Of a stretch of DNA of 64,000 bases, positions 1 to 8,785 are shown in pieces (within the stretch, counting starts at the first letter, position 1; every line of letters begins with the position of its first letter). This DNA comes from Neisseria mucosa (GTDB lineage Bacteria; Pseudomonadota; Gammaproteobacteria; Burkholderiales; Neisseriaceae), in contig NZ_POWX01000004.1 in the NCBI RefSeq assembly GCF_003044445.1, positions 1 through 64,000 of the forward strand, in the 5' to 3' direction. The notes beneath the pieces were generated by a model. That model searched no databases, was not told where the DNA came from, and was given only the letters and a program-made list of their open reading frames with translations. The translations under genes and the position numbers were made by a program.

Positions 1-245
1 TTGCAAAACATTCCATGGTTCAAAGCATGTCGCGAAAGGCGAACTGCTGGGACAATGCACCGATGGAAAGCTTCTTTGCGGTGCTGAAGACGGAGTGTTT
101 CTATCGTGCAGGGGAATTGACGGTGGATGAATTGATGAAACAGATAGATGATTATATGGATTACTACAACCGCGAGCGTTGCAGTTTGAAATTGAAAAAG
201 CTGAGTCCTGTCGCATACAGAACCCAGCTTGCACAGAGCGCCTGA
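1..245 (+). mobile_element. IS3-family transposase, C-terminal fragment
   Basis: The frame is open from the window edge (codons from base 3) and ends at 245. The protein has the SMSRKANCWDNAPMESFF motif of the DDE integrase core, which includes the last catalytic Glu region, followed by the usual YYNRERCSLKLKKLSPVAYR tail of IS3-family OrfB proteins. Only about 80 residues are visible, so whether the element is intact to the left cannot be told. The right inverted repeat follows 15 bases later, so this is the right end of the element. Confidence 0.85.
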
Positions 246-260
246 ATAGGCTTTTATGAG

Positions 261-285
261 TGTCCAAGATTTGGGGGCCAGTTCA
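261..285 (+). repeat. Right terminal inverted repeat of the IS3-family element
   Basis: The 25 bases read inward as a TGAACTGGCCCCCAAATCTT type end, which matches the common form of IS3-family ends (TG at the tip, a run of Cs, then AAA and TTGGACA). It lies just after the transposase stop. The matching left end is outside the window. Confidence 0.7.
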
Positions 286-340
286 ATTTTCAGACGACCT
301 TCTTTCATCTCATTTCAAATAGGTTTTACGAATTATTGAT

Positions 341-447
341 TATAGTGGATTAAATTTAAATCAGGACAAGGCGACGAAGCCGCAGACAGTACAGATAGTA
401 CGGCAAGGCGAGGCAACGCCGTACTGGTTTAAAGTTAATCCACTATA
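341..447. repeat. Correia element (short, 107 bp form)
   Basis: The ends are TATAGTGGATTAA and its complement, with inner parts that carry the AGGACAAGGCGACGAAG and GGCAACGCCGTACTGG blocks. The central roughly 50 bp of the long form (AGAACGATTCTCT region) is deleted. It sits between the IS3 end and the terminator of the Nramp-like gene. Confidence 0.9.
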
Positions 448-518
448 TAATCATGAACTTCGTAATATCATTCGCCTATACCAATAAATAACTCCCTCCC
501 AAAACCAAACCCATAACA

Positions 519-562
519 AAAAGGTCGTCTGAAAACCAAAATCCGGTTTTCAGACGACCTTT
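519..562 (-). terminator. Paired uptake sequences, terminator of the Nramp-like gene
   Basis: An 18-base stem (519-536 with 545-562) built from two inverted AGGTCGTCTGAA copies with A- and T-runs at the outer ends. It lies 12 bases past the stop of the minus-strand transporter gene. Confidence 0.75.
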
Positions 563-574
563 GTTTTATTGGGC

Positions 575-1846
575 TTACTTAGGTGCAGCCAAGATGCCTG
601 TCAGGTTCAATAGGAACAACACCGTAAATCCGGTCAGGTAAATCAAGCCGAGGATGGCGAGGAAGTTCATGCCTGCCGTCAGCTTGTGGCGTTCGTCGCC
701 TTTAACGAGGCGGTAGTTCAGCCAAGCGAACACGGGGGCGGCGATGAAGGCGGTAATCATGGCGAATTTGAGCAGCTCCGCCATCGCACTGTTGAACCAG
801 AAAATCACTGCCAAGCCCGTACCTGCGACCCAAACGTTCCAGGCAAAGAGTTCGACGTTGCCCGTTTTGTCTTTGCCGCGCAGCAGGCGCACCGGCTCGG
901 CAATCGCGCGAGCATAGCCGTCGACCACGGTAATCGTCGTGCCGTACATACAGGCGAAGGCGATGAATGCGACCATTGGGCGCGACCAATCGCCGATGGT
1001 AACGGCGTACATATTAATCAGTTGCCCGACGTATTTGCCGCCCGCCATCTGCACTGCCTCGCCGTTGCCATACTGCACATACGCGCCCAAGGCGAGGAAG
1101 ACGACTGCCAACACTGCGCTGGTGATGTAGCCGACGTTGAAGTCGAAAATACCGTCGCGGTAGCTGGAAGGATTGATGCGTTGTTTTTCAGTAACCCAGA
1201 GCGAGTTGATGGCGGAAATTTCAATCGGCGCAGGCATCCAGCCCATCAGCGCGATTAAGAAGCCCAAGCCTGCCAGTGTCCATGGGGTAGGCTCGATAAA
1301 GTCGGGCTTCATCTGCATGCCGCGCGACATGGCGATGGCGGCTGCGGCGACTGTGGCAATCGTCAGGCTGACGATGATGATTTTGGAAACATTGTCCAAG
1401 GCTTTGTAGCGTCCGCTCGCCAAGATAATCAGGCAGGAAGCCATAATCAACGCAGAGATTGCGCCGACATTCAGCGTCAGCGAGGGAATCGCCATTTTGA
1501 CGATGGCGGCGGTCACTATGGCGACCGCACCCGCGTTAATCGTTGCCGAGATAACGCATAAAATCAGGAATACCCACAAATAAACGCGGCTTTTCTCGGC
1601 ATAACCTTCAATCAGGCTTTTGCCCGTATCCAGCGTGTAATGCGCGCTGAAGCGGAAAAACGGATATTTGAAGAGGTTGGTCAAAATAATAATCAACGCG
1701 AGCTGCCAGCCGTAAAGCGCGCCCGCCTGTGTCGAGGCAATCAGGTGCGAACCGCCGACCGCTGCCGAAGCCATCATGATTCCGGGCCCCAGTGCATTGA
1801 TTTTGCTTTTCCAAGTCGAAGCGTGTGTGTGTTGTTCAGACATCAT
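575..1846 (-). CDS. Nramp-like transporter lacking the canonical metal motifs
   Basis: A 423-residue membrane protein with about eleven hydrophobic segments. The opening stretch GPGIMMASAAVGGSH (residues 20-34) aligns with transmembrane helix 1 of Nramp proteins, and the later segment with GWMPAPIEIS aligns with helix 6. In classical Nramp/MntH proteins these carry DPGN and MPH, which bind Mn or Fe; both are changed here. The fold is therefore supported but the substrate is not. Start: two adjacent ATG codons follow GGAGAG; the second has the better spacing. It is a single-gene unit ended by a paired uptake sequence. Confidence 0.8.
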   Translation of the reverse strand: MMSEQHTHASTWKSKINALGPGIMMASAAVGGSHLIASTQAGALYGWQLALIIILTNLFKYPFFRFSAHYTLDTGKSLIEGYAEKSRVYLWVFLILCVISATINAGAVAIVTAAIVKMAIPSLTLNVGAISALIMASCLIILASGRYKALDNVSKIIIVSLTIATVAAAAIAMSRGMQMKPDFIEPTPWTLAGLGFLIALMGWMPAPIEISAINSLWVTEKQRINPSSYRDGIFDFNVGYITSAVLAVVFLALGAYVQYGNGEAVQMAGGKYVGQLINMYAVTIGDWSRPMVAFIAFACMYGTTITVVDGYARAIAEPVRLLRGKDKTGNVELFAWNVWVAGTGLAVIFWFNSAMAELLKFAMITAFIAAPVFAWLNYRLVKGDERHKLTAGMNFLAILGLIYLTGFTVLFLLNLTGILAAPK

Positions 1847-2398
1847 TCTCTCCGTCTTTTTCAGACGACCTTCACAAAAAAAGGCGTATTTTAACGTAAA
1901 TCAAGAGATTATCTAACAGCATTTCGGATATTTCATGCCGAAACATGTTAAAAATAAGCTGTACCGAATCGAAAATCTCCAATCATCAGCATTTTGTGGC
2001 TGGAAACCTTTTTCAGACGACCTTGTATCGCTTTTTATCCCCAATCAGGACAGCACCCAAAAAACAACATACTTAATATCTAATTTGGGGTTAGTGTTGC
2101 GCAAAGGCTTTCAGGTACTTGCTTTGATGATGAACTTTTTCAAAAAAAATCAACACCCGAAAATAAAAGGAAAAACAATAAAATAAGTTATTTTGTTATG
2201 ATAAATTTTCAACTTATTTAATTGCGTACAACCAGAATAACCCTTCCCGAAAATTTCTTTGTATAGCTTTGCATATCGGCATATTGTATATTTTTTCGGA
2301 ACGGATAAAATATGTACTGCTTTCAAAACAAAGCAAGGATGGCGCCGGATAGTCCACGCCACACATCACTCTTTTCTCACTTTATGGAGTAATACCAG
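1847..2398. other. Intergenic region, AT-rich
   Basis: No gene is supported. Two uptake sequences lie near 1858-1871 and 2010-2024. From about 2140 the DNA is very AT-rich and holds a 9-bp inverted repeat (AAATAAGTT at 2181-2189, AACTTATTT at 2211-2219). The last 120 bases probably hold the promoter of the ACP-like gene. Confidence 0.6.
2284..2311 (+). promoter_or_regulatory. Possible sigma-70 promoter of the ACP-like gene
   Basis: TTGTAT (2284-2289) and TAAAAT (2306-2311) are 16 bases apart and lie 88 bases before the start codon. The surrounding DNA is AT-rich, so chance matches are easy; this is the best candidate only. Confidence 0.35.
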
Positions 2399-2770
2399 AT
2401 GAAATTCTTATCTGCCGCTATTGTAGCCGTTCTGACTGCCGGTGTTTCCATGACTGCCGCTGCCGCTCCCGCTGGCTACGTTCCTTACAAATGCGACAAC
2501 GGTAAAAAACTGAATGTCGTTTACGAATTTGACCGCAGTGGTAATGCAGTTGGCGCATCTGCAAATGCAGCCGGCAAACAAATCAGCCTGCGCGTTGACA
2601 AACGCCAATCAGACAGCACCGGTACAACCTTCACCAACAAACGCGGCTTCTCTATGTCTGCCGGTTACATCGACAAAAACACCCACACCACTTCTGAAGT
2701 TGTGGGCGTAACCGACTCACGCAACCGCTTCATCGTGAAAAACTGCGAACCTGTTAACATCGACCGCTAA
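2399..2770 (+). CDS. Secreted ACP/MliC-like protein
   Basis: A 123-residue exported protein. Residues 1-22 form a signal peptide ending in Ala-rich cleavage sites (TAAAA). The mature part opens with YKCDNGKKLNVVYEF and closes with FIVKNCEP; the two cysteines (32 and 116) are placed to form one disulphide. This layout matches the Neisseria adhesin complex protein, an MliC-fold inhibitor of C-type lysozyme that is also exposed on the surface. The similarity is in pattern rather than close identity, so it may be a diverged relative. It stands alone between its own promoter region and a paired uptake-sequence terminator. Confidence 0.7.
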   Translation: MKFLSAAIVAVLTAGVSMTAAAAPAGYVPYKCDNGKKLNVVYEFDRSGNAVGASANAAGKQISLRVDKRQSDSTGTTFTNKRGFSMSAGYIDKNTHTTSEVVGVTDSRNRFIVKNCEPVNIDR

Positions 2771-2796
2771 TAACGGAACGATTTGAGATTTAAAAC

Positions 2797-2833
2797 AGGT
2801 CGTCTGAAATCTAAACAAGATTTCAGACGACCT
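2797..2833 (+). terminator. Paired uptake sequences after the ACP-like gene
   Basis: A 15-base stem (2797-2811 with 2819-2833) with a 7-base loop, 27 bases past the stop codon, followed by TTTCGTTTT. Confidence 0.75.
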
Positions 2834-3150
2834 TTCGTTTTATCTGTCCTTTTAAAATCTCTCAATCCGATTTCAGCTACTTATACGGTCGTGTTATACG
2901 GTCGTGTAAAATAGATATACCGCTGATGAATTCAGCACAGTCAACGTATCGTCAAGCTAAGCCTTTTTGAGTTTTAAATTTTAATGAGGAAGCGCATTAT
3001 TATCCTGCGACGGTAAAACTAAGATCAGCATGATGCTCTTCATCGCTCAGCAGAGTATCAAAATAAAAAATTGCCTGAATGACAACCATACATAGCCGAA
3101 ACCCTACACCTTGGTTATACTCTTTCAGACGACCTTTCTGCACCTTCATC
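2834..3150. other. Intergenic region without a clear gene
   Basis: Nothing coding is supported. It holds a direct repeat of ATACGGTCGTGT (about 2882-2907) and, just before the DUF1289 gene, a lone uptake sequence at about 3124-3136. Confidence 0.5.
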
Positions 3151-3426
3151 ATGGAACAACCCGATTTCTTTCCCATCCCCAGCCCCTGCATCGGCGTATG
3201 CGAAGCCAACGCAAAAGGTTATTGCAAAGGCTGCTTGCGCAGCCGCGAAGAAAGGCATTTTTGGCAGCAAATGACGGACGACCAAAAGCACCAAGTCATG
3301 CGCCTGCTGCATATGCGTAAAACCAAAATCCGCAACAAAAAACTCGATTTGCTGAGACAACAGGACGAATGGGAAGAAATACAGCAGGACAATTTGTTTG
3401 ACGACAACTTTGTTCCGGAAGTTTAA
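3151..3426 (+). CDS. DUF1289 family protein
   Basis: A 91-residue protein. PSPCIGVCEANAKGYCKGCLRSREE holds the four-cysteine pattern (CxxxC...CxxC) of DUF1289 proteins, a small and uncharacterised bacterial family that probably binds a metal through these cysteines. The tail is charged and acidic. The start at 3151 was chosen because the open frame before it only translates an uptake sequence and intergenic DNA. It is followed by a paired uptake sequence and then recJ. Confidence 0.85.
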   Translation: MEQPDFFPIPSPCIGVCEANAKGYCKGCLRSREERHFWQQMTDDQKHQVMRLLHMRKTKIRNKKLDLLRQQDEWEEIQQDNLFDDNFVPEV

Positions 3427-3460
3427 AACGGGTAAGAAATTCCCCTTCCCTTTCACAATA

Positions 3461-3521
3461 AAAGGTCGTCTGAAAACAGGCAGCAGATTTTGCTTTGCTT
3501 TTAGGTTTTCAGACGACCTTT
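3461..3521 (+). terminator. Paired uptake sequences between the DUF1289 gene and recJ
   Basis: A 17-base stem (3461-3477 with 3505-3521) enclosing a 27-base loop. The loop is long for an intrinsic terminator, so efficiency is uncertain. Confidence 0.5.
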
Positions 3522-3572
3522 CCCGCCTTAAAATACATCCCCTCAAATACAACTATACCCCGTCCACACACC

Positions 3573-5273
3573 ATGCCCGTCAAAATCCAAACCCGCCCTA
3601 TCAACCAAAACGTCCTCGATGATTTGCTCACCGCCGGCGCCGACCCTTTGATCGCCCGGCTGTGCGCCTCGCGCGACGTGCAGAGTCCCGCCGAATTGGA
3701 CGACAAACTCGCCGGCCTTCTGCCTTATCAATCGCTGACGCATTGCGAAGCCGCCGCCCGCCGTTTGGCGGATGCCATCGAGCGCAAAGAAAAAATCCTG
3801 ATTGTCGCCGACTACGATGCCGACGGCGCGACCGCTTGTTCCGTCGGCATGAGCGGCTTGGCAGCGATGGGCGCGGCGGTGGATTTCCTCGTACCCAACC
3901 GCTTCGAACACGGCTACGGCTTAACGCCCGAACTCGCCGAAATCGCCGCCGCGCAAGGCGTGGATTTGCTGATTACGGTCGATAACGGCATCGCCAGCAT
4001 CGCAGGCGTGGCGCGGGCGCAGGAATTGGGTTTGGACGTGATCGTAACCGACCACCACCTGCCCGCCGAAACCATACCCGACTGCATCATCGTCAATCCG
4101 AACCAAAAAGGCTGCGGCTTCCCAAGTAAAAGTCTGGCGGGCGTGGGCGTGATTTTTTATGTATTGATGGCGTTGCGTGCCGAATTGCGCCGCCGCGATT
4201 ATTTTTCAGACGACCTTAAAGAGCCGAATCTGGGCGAACTTTTGGATTTGGTCGCACTCGGCACCGTCGCCGATGTCGTCCCCCTCGACCACAACAACCG
4301 TATCCTCGTGTCGCAAGGTTTGAAACGGATGCGCTCCGGCAAAATGCGTCCCGGCATCCGCGCCTTATTTGAAGTGGCGCGACGCGACTGGCGCAAAGCG
4401 CAGCCTTTCGATATGGGTTTCGCATTGGGCCCGCGCATCAACGCCGCCGGACGGCTGGACGATATGTCAGTCGGCATAGCCTGCCTGTTGGCTCGCGACG
4501 ACGCAGAAGCGCAGGCATTGGCGGCGCAGTTGAACGACCTCAATATCGAACGCCGCGAAATCGAGCAGTCCATGCTGCAAGACGCGCTGAACGCCTTTCC
4601 CGAAACCCTGCCTTCAGATCAGACGACACTGGTCGCCTACCGCGACGATTTTCATCAAGGCGTGGTCGGCATCGTCGCCAGCCGCCTCAAAGACCGCTTT
4701 TACCGCCCGACCATCGTGTTCGCTCCGGCGGACAACGGCGAAGTGCGCGGATCGGGGCGTTCCATTCCCAACCTGCACCTGCGCGACGCGTTGGATTTGG
4801 TGTCCAAACGCCATCCCGATTTGATTTTGAAATTCGGCGGACACGCGATGGCGGCGGGCTTAAGCATACTCGAACACAACATTCCCGCGTTTCAGACGGC
4901 CTTTGAAGAAGCCGTGCGCGAAATGGTGTGCGAAGACGACTTGTCGCAAACTTTTATCACCGACGGCAGCTTGAAAGCCTGCGACATCACGTTGGAACAG
5001 GCGCAAAACCTCGCCCGCCATGTTTGGGGACAAGGCTTCGCGCCGCCGAGCTTTACCGACGAGTTTCACGTCATCCGCCAGCAACCCTTGGGCGCGGAGG
5101 GCAAACACAAAAAAGTTTGGCTGCAAAAAGACGGCTACGAATTTGAAGCCATGTTCTGGCGTTGTACCGATGACATTCCCGAATACATCCGCACGGTTTA
5201 CCGCCCCGTGGCAAACGAGTGGCGCAATCAGATGGAATTGCAGCTTTATATCGATTACTGGGAAGCAGCTTAA
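3573..5273 (+). CDS. recJ: Single-stranded-DNA exonuclease RecJ
   Basis: A 566-residue 5'-3' exonuclease acting on single-stranded DNA in recombination and mismatch or base excision repair. The DHH phosphoesterase motifs are clear: VADYDADG (residues 78-85), TVDNG (135-139) and TDHH (159-162). The DHHA1 part follows (GFALGPRINAAGRLDD and FGGHAMAAG) and then an OB-fold tail. An uptake sequence in frame near 4205 encodes FSDDL in a surface stretch. The start was moved from 3495 to 3573, since the earlier codons translate an uptake sequence. Ends just before a Correia element. Confidence 0.95.
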   Translation: MPVKIQTRPINQNVLDDLLTAGADPLIARLCASRDVQSPAELDDKLAGLLPYQSLTHCEAAARRLADAIERKEKILIVADYDADGATACSVGMSGLAAMGAAVDFLVPNRFEHGYGLTPELAEIAAAQGVDLLITVDNGIASIAGVARAQELGLDVIVTDHHLPAETIPDCIIVNPNQKGCGFPSKSLAGVGVIFYVLMALRAELRRRDYFSDDLKEPNLGELLDLVALGTVADVVPLDHNNRILVSQGLKRMRSGKMRPGIRALFEVARRDWRKAQPFDMGFALGPRINAAGRLDDMSVGIACLLARDDAEAQALAAQLNDLNIERREIEQSMLQDALNAFPETLPSDQTTLVAYRDDFHQGVVGIVASRLKDRFYRPTIVFAPADNGEVRGSGRSIPNLHLRDALDLVSKRHPDLILKFGGHAMAAGLSILEHNIPAFQTAFEEAVREMVCEDDLSQTFITDGSLKACDITLEQAQNLARHVWGQGFAPPSFTDEFHVIRQQPLGAEGKHKKVWLQKDGYEFEAMFWRCTDDIPEYIRTVYRPVANEWRNQMELQLYIDYWEAA

Positions 5274-5286
5274 GGCTTGCGAAAGA

Positions 5287-5393
5287 TATAGTGGATTAAA
5301 TTTAAATCAGGACAAGGCGACGAAGCCGCAGACAGTACAGATAGTACGGCGAGGCGAGGCAACGCCGTACTGGTTTAAAGTTAATCCACTATA
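5287..5393. repeat. Correia element (short, 107 bp form)
   Basis: Complete TATAGTGGATTAA and TTAATCCACTATA ends, the same internal deletion and the same orientation as the copy at 341-447. It lies 13 bases after the recJ stop codon, so it will be in the recJ transcript. Confidence 0.9.
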
Positions 5394-5435
5394 AAAGGTC
5401 GTCTGAAACCGAAGATCAGGTTTCAGACGACCTTT
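5394..5435. terminator. Paired uptake sequences between recJ and mltG (convergent)
   Basis: A 17-base stem (5394-5410 with 5419-5435) with A-run and T-run outside, placed so that it can end both the recJ and the mltG transcripts. Confidence 0.75.
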
Positions 5436-5458
5436 ATGCTTTTGAGGCTTAATTCAAC

Positions 5459-6454
5459 CTATTTCTTCAAAATATATTTGCGTACGGCAGCATTGTGTTC
5501 TTCCAAATTATGGCTGAACTGGCTCAAGCCGGTGCCGTCCATTTTGGAAACGAAATAGAGGTATTTTTCATTCGATGGATGCGCGGCAGCCTCAAGGGCG
5601 GCTTTGCTTGGCAGGGCGATGGGGGTCGGGGTTAAGCCGCTGCGTGTGTAGGTGTTATACGGCGTATCGCGCTGGAGGTCTGCTTTGCGGATTTTGCCTT
5701 TGTACGCGCTGCCCATACCGTAAATCACGGTCGGGTCGGTTTGCAGGCGCATACCGATATTGAGGCGGTTGACGAATACTGAAGCAACATGGGCGCGGTC
5801 GTCTTCGTGGGCGGTTTCTTTTTCAATCAAGCTCGCCATAATCAGCATTTCATACGGATTCTTGTAGGGCAATCCGCTTTCGCGATCTTCCCAAGCATCT
5901 TTCAGACGACGTTGCATGGTTTGATAAGCAGTTTGGTAGATTTGCAAATCGCTGCTGCCTGCGTCGATTTCATAGCTATCGGGGAAGAATTGGCCTTCTG
6001 GGTTGCTGCTGAGCGCGTCGGTGGCAATTGCCTGCATGAGTTCTGCATCGCTCCAACCGCGTGTTTTGTGTTCGATGTCGGGCGTATTGTCGATGATTTT
6101 ACGCATAGTGGCAAAACGCGAGCCTTCGACAATTTGAACGGTAACGGCATCGGGTCTGCCGCTGCGGATTTTCTGCAAAATGCCCCATGCGGAAATGTTG
6201 GAAGGAAGGCGGTATGAACCTGCGTTGAGTTTGTTGTGTGCGCCTATCATGTAGGCGGCTGCAACCAAGACGTGGCGGTTGTAAACGATTCCGTCTTCGG
6301 CAAGCGTCCGGCTGACGGAAGAGATGCCTTGGTTTTTTGCGATTTTGATACGGTATGCTTTGCCGTTGTCTTTGGGAACGAACAGCAAGGCGGCGAACAC
6401 GGCGGCAACGGCAACAAAAAATACCGCAAACCATTTCAACATTTTTTTCAGCAT
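5459..6454 (-). CDS. mltG: Endolytic murein transglycosylase MltG
   Basis: A 331-residue inner-membrane protein that cuts nascent glycan strands and so limits their length. One membrane helix (about residues 5-25) is followed by a LysM-like part and the YceG domain. The catalytic Glu is in MASLIEKET (E211), and the conserved LNIGMRLQTDPTVIYG and TPYNTYTRSGLTPTPIALP stretches follow. The longer frame to 6595 was rejected because it translates uptake sequences and overlaps ampD; the ATG at 6454 fits the family start (MLKKMLKWF). It is divergent from ampD, another murein gene. Confidence 0.93.
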   Translation of the reverse strand: MLKKMLKWFAVFFVAVAAVFAALLFVPKDNGKAYRIKIAKNQGISSVSRTLAEDGIVYNRHVLVAAAYMIGAHNKLNAGSYRLPSNISAWGILQKIRSGRPDAVTVQIVEGSRFATMRKIIDNTPDIEHKTRGWSDAELMQAIATDALSSNPEGQFFPDSYEIDAGSSDLQIYQTAYQTMQRRLKDAWEDRESGLPYKNPYEMLIMASLIEKETAHEDDRAHVASVFVNRLNIGMRLQTDPTVIYGMGSAYKGKIRKADLQRDTPYNTYTRSGLTPTPIALPSKAALEAAAHPSNEKYLYFVSKMDGTGLSQFSHNLEEHNAAVRKYILKK

Positions 6455-6582
6455 GGTAGGATTTTTGATTTGTGAACGTCGGGCGACAGTATAACTGAAA
6501 TGCGCGCCCTCTTCCTCGCGCACCCGCCCGACGTATGTTTTTTCCGCCTCAGTGGTCGTCTGAAATAAAGGGTCGTCTGAAT

Positions 6583-7155
6583 ATGAATCTTCCATCCGAA
6601 TGCAAAGACATTGACTGGCAGCAAGGCTGGTGGCAGCCTGCGCGCCGCGCGTTTTCGCCGAATTTCGAACCGCGTGCAGAATCAGAAACCGTGTCGCTGG
6701 TGGTTTTACACAATATTTCCTTGCCGCCCTTCGAATATGGGACGGGCACGGTGGAAAAGCTGTTTACCAACCGCATCGACCCCGACGAACACCCGTTTTT
6801 CAGTGTCATCCACACCTTGCGCGTGTCCAGTCATTTTCTAATTACCCGCGAGGGCGAGGCGGTGCAGTTCGTTTCTTGCGACGATATGGCGTACCACGCA
6901 GGCGTGTCGTCGTTTCACGGACGTGAAAAGTGCAACGCGTTTTCGGTCGGTATCGAATTGGAAGGCTGCGATTTCGAACCGTTTACCGAAGCACAATATC
7001 AAACGTTGAAAAGCCTGCTACAAGCCTTGGCCGGGCATTACCCCATCACCGCCGTTACCGGTCATCAGGACATCGCCCCCGACCGCAAAACCGACCCCGG
7101 ACACTTTTTCGATTGGCAAAGATTGCAGGCGGCAGGTTTTCCGGTTGTCCGTTAA
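6583..7155 (+). CDS. ampD: 1,6-anhydro-N-acetylmuramyl-L-alanine amidase AmpD
   Basis: A 190-residue cytoplasmic zinc amidase that strips the peptide from anhydro-muropeptides during cell-wall recycling. Expected zinc ligands are H43 (VVLHN), H161 (TGHQDIAPDRKTDPG) and D171, with K169 and E126 as catalytic residues, all present. The length equals the family norm. The start follows an uptake sequence (GGGTCGTCTGAATATG) directly. It is divergent from mltG, with only 128 bases between the two starts, so the two share a promoter region. Confidence 0.95.
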   Translation: MNLPSECKDIDWQQGWWQPARRAFSPNFEPRAESETVSLVVLHNISLPPFEYGTGTVEKLFTNRIDPDEHPFFSVIHTLRVSSHFLITREGEAVQFVSCDDMAYHAGVSSFHGREKCNAFSVGIELEGCDFEPFTEAQYQTLKSLLQALAGHYPITAVTGHQDIAPDRKTDPGHFFDWQRLQAAGFPVVR

Positions 7156-7392
7156 TCGCTCAAAAATGCCATATAGCATTTTTCAGACGACCCTGCCCCA
7201 TTTTGGGCTATCATTCGCGGCATTTGCTGTCAGAAAAGTTTATTTTCGTTATAATCGAGCATCCATACGGGACAATCCGTGTCCGACTCCGACGAACTTA
7301 CTCGCGGCAATACGATTCCGCATACCACCCTAAGGCAAACCGCCCTAAGGCAACAAAGACGGAATGCCGCTCTTACAAAAAAGTGATTACCC
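7156..7392. other. Leader region of zipA
   Basis: A 237-base gap with an uptake sequence at about 7180-7193 and an imperfect tandem repeat around CCCTAAGGCAA (about 7330-7353). No promoter stands out. Confidence 0.4.
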
Positions 7393-8649
7393 ATGATTTT
7401 CATCGTCTTAGGCTTGGCAGTCATTCTTGCCGTCATCGCCTACAATATGTATCAAGAAAACCAATACCGCAAACAGGTGCGCGAACAGTTCGGCCACTCC
7501 GACAAAGACGCGCTCCTGAACAGTAAAACCAGCCATGTGCGCGACGGCAAAGAATCCGGCGGCAAAGGTCTGTTCGTCAAAAAAGCGAACAAAGCCCAAG
7601 AAGCCGCGCTGCGCAATCTGCAAGAACAAGACGAAATCTTCGCCGCCAAAGCCAAGCTTGCCAAGCCTTCCGCCATCAAAACCGATGTCGAGTTGGCAAT
7701 GGAAGACGACTTCACCGACGAGCCGGTGCAACATACCGTCATCGGTCTGAACAACGAAATCACCACCCAAGCCGCGAGCGACGAGCCGATCAATCTGCCT
7801 TCCGCCGCCAACCAGCCTTTGGTCAGCTTGGACGAATTGTCTCAAGTCGAGCTGCCGTGGTTTGACCCGCGCTTCGACTACCTCGCCTACATCGCCCTCT
7901 CCGAAGCGCAAGAGCTGCACGCCCTGCCCCGTCTGTCCAACCGCCACCGCTTCCAAATCATCGGTTGCACCATGGACGACCGCTTCCAAGTTGCCGAACC
8001 GATTCCGAGCGTGTATTACCAAGGCTTTGTCGTCGGTCTGCAAGCAGTCAGCCGCAACGGTTTGGCAACCCAAGAAGAATTGCAACAGTTCAACCAACAG
8101 GTTGACACCTTCGCCCAACTGATGGGCGGCAAAGTCCTCCACACCGATTTGGCGGCATTTACCGAAGTCGCGCAGGCATTGGATACCTTCTGCGCCCGCG
8201 TCGATCAAACCATCGCCATCCACTTGGTTTCACACAGCAACATCAGCGGCGTAGAACTCCGCGCTTCTGTTGAAAACCTCGGCTTCGTATTGGGCGAAGA
8301 CGGCGCGTTCCACTACACCGGACAAACCGGCAGCCCGATGTTTGCCATCCACAGCCTCACAGGCGACGCATTTACCAACGCCCTTTTGGACAACCAGTCC
8401 TACAAAGGCTTCAGCATGCTGCTCGACATCCCGCACGCACCTGCCGGCGAAAAAACCTTTGACCTCTTTATGGACTTGGCGGTACGCCTCTCCGGTCAGT
8501 TGGGATTGGATTTGGTCAACGACAAAATGGAAGAAGTTTCTACCCAATGGCTCAAAGACATTCGCAATTACGTCTTGGCGCGTCAGGAAGAAATGGTCAA
8601 AGTCGGCATCAAACCCGGCAGCAAACAAGCCCTGCGCCTGTTCTCTTAA
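7393..8649 (+). CDS. zipA: Cell division protein ZipA homologue
   Basis: A 418-residue protein with one membrane helix at the extreme N terminus (IFIVLGLAVILAVIAYNMY), a charged and flexible middle, and a C-terminal ZipA-type domain from about residue 185 that binds the FtsZ tail at the division site. Sequence likeness to E. coli ZipA is low; the call rests on the topology (N-terminal anchor with a cytosolic C domain), on GFVLGEDGAFHYTG and on its place just before ligA, which is conserved in several proteobacteria. Confidence 0.85.
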   Translation: MIFIVLGLAVILAVIAYNMYQENQYRKQVREQFGHSDKDALLNSKTSHVRDGKESGGKGLFVKKANKAQEAALRNLQEQDEIFAAKAKLAKPSAIKTDVELAMEDDFTDEPVQHTVIGLNNEITTQAASDEPINLPSAANQPLVSLDELSQVELPWFDPRFDYLAYIALSEAQELHALPRLSNRHRFQIIGCTMDDRFQVAEPIPSVYYQGFVVGLQAVSRNGLATQEELQQFNQQVDTFAQLMGGKVLHTDLAAFTEVAQALDTFCARVDQTIAIHLVSHSNISGVELRASVENLGFVLGEDGAFHYTGQTGSPMFAIHSLTGDAFTNALLDNQSYKGFSMLLDIPHAPAGEKTFDLFMDLAVRLSGQLGLDLVNDKMEEVSTQWLKDIRNYVLARQEEMVKVGIKPGSKQALRLFS

Positions 8650-8663
8650 AATCAAATGTAATC

Positions 8664-8699
8664 AAAGCGGATATGTCGTTACGGCATATCCGCTTTTTT
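8664..8699 (+). terminator. Rho-independent terminator of zipA
   Basis: Stem AAGCGGATATG / CATATCCGCTT (8665-8675 with 8685-8695) followed by a T-run. This one does not use uptake sequences. Confidence 0.85.
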
Positions 8700-8731
8700 C
8701 GGGTAAAATTCAGCTGTTTTCAACCTATCAT

Positions 8732-8776
8732 TTTTCAGACGACCTTTGCCCGTATCAGACAAAGGTCGTCTGAAAC
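8732..8776. repeat. Inverted uptake-sequence pair before ligA
   Basis: TTTTCAGACGACCTTTG and CAAAGGTCGTCTGAAA face each other across about 10 bases in tail-to-tail order, ending ten bases before the ligA start. It could shape the 5' end of the ligA mRNA. Confidence 0.7.
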
Positions 8777-8785
8777 CCCTTCTCC

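Noticed and set aside
1935..2186. 83-codon frame before the ACP-like gene
   Set aside because: Contains a translated uptake sequence (FSDDL), no ribosome binding site and no likeness to a known protein.
2882..2907. Direct repeat of ATACGGTCGTGT after the ACP-like gene
   Set aside because: Only two copies, no gene or promoter nearby; looks like a simple duplication.
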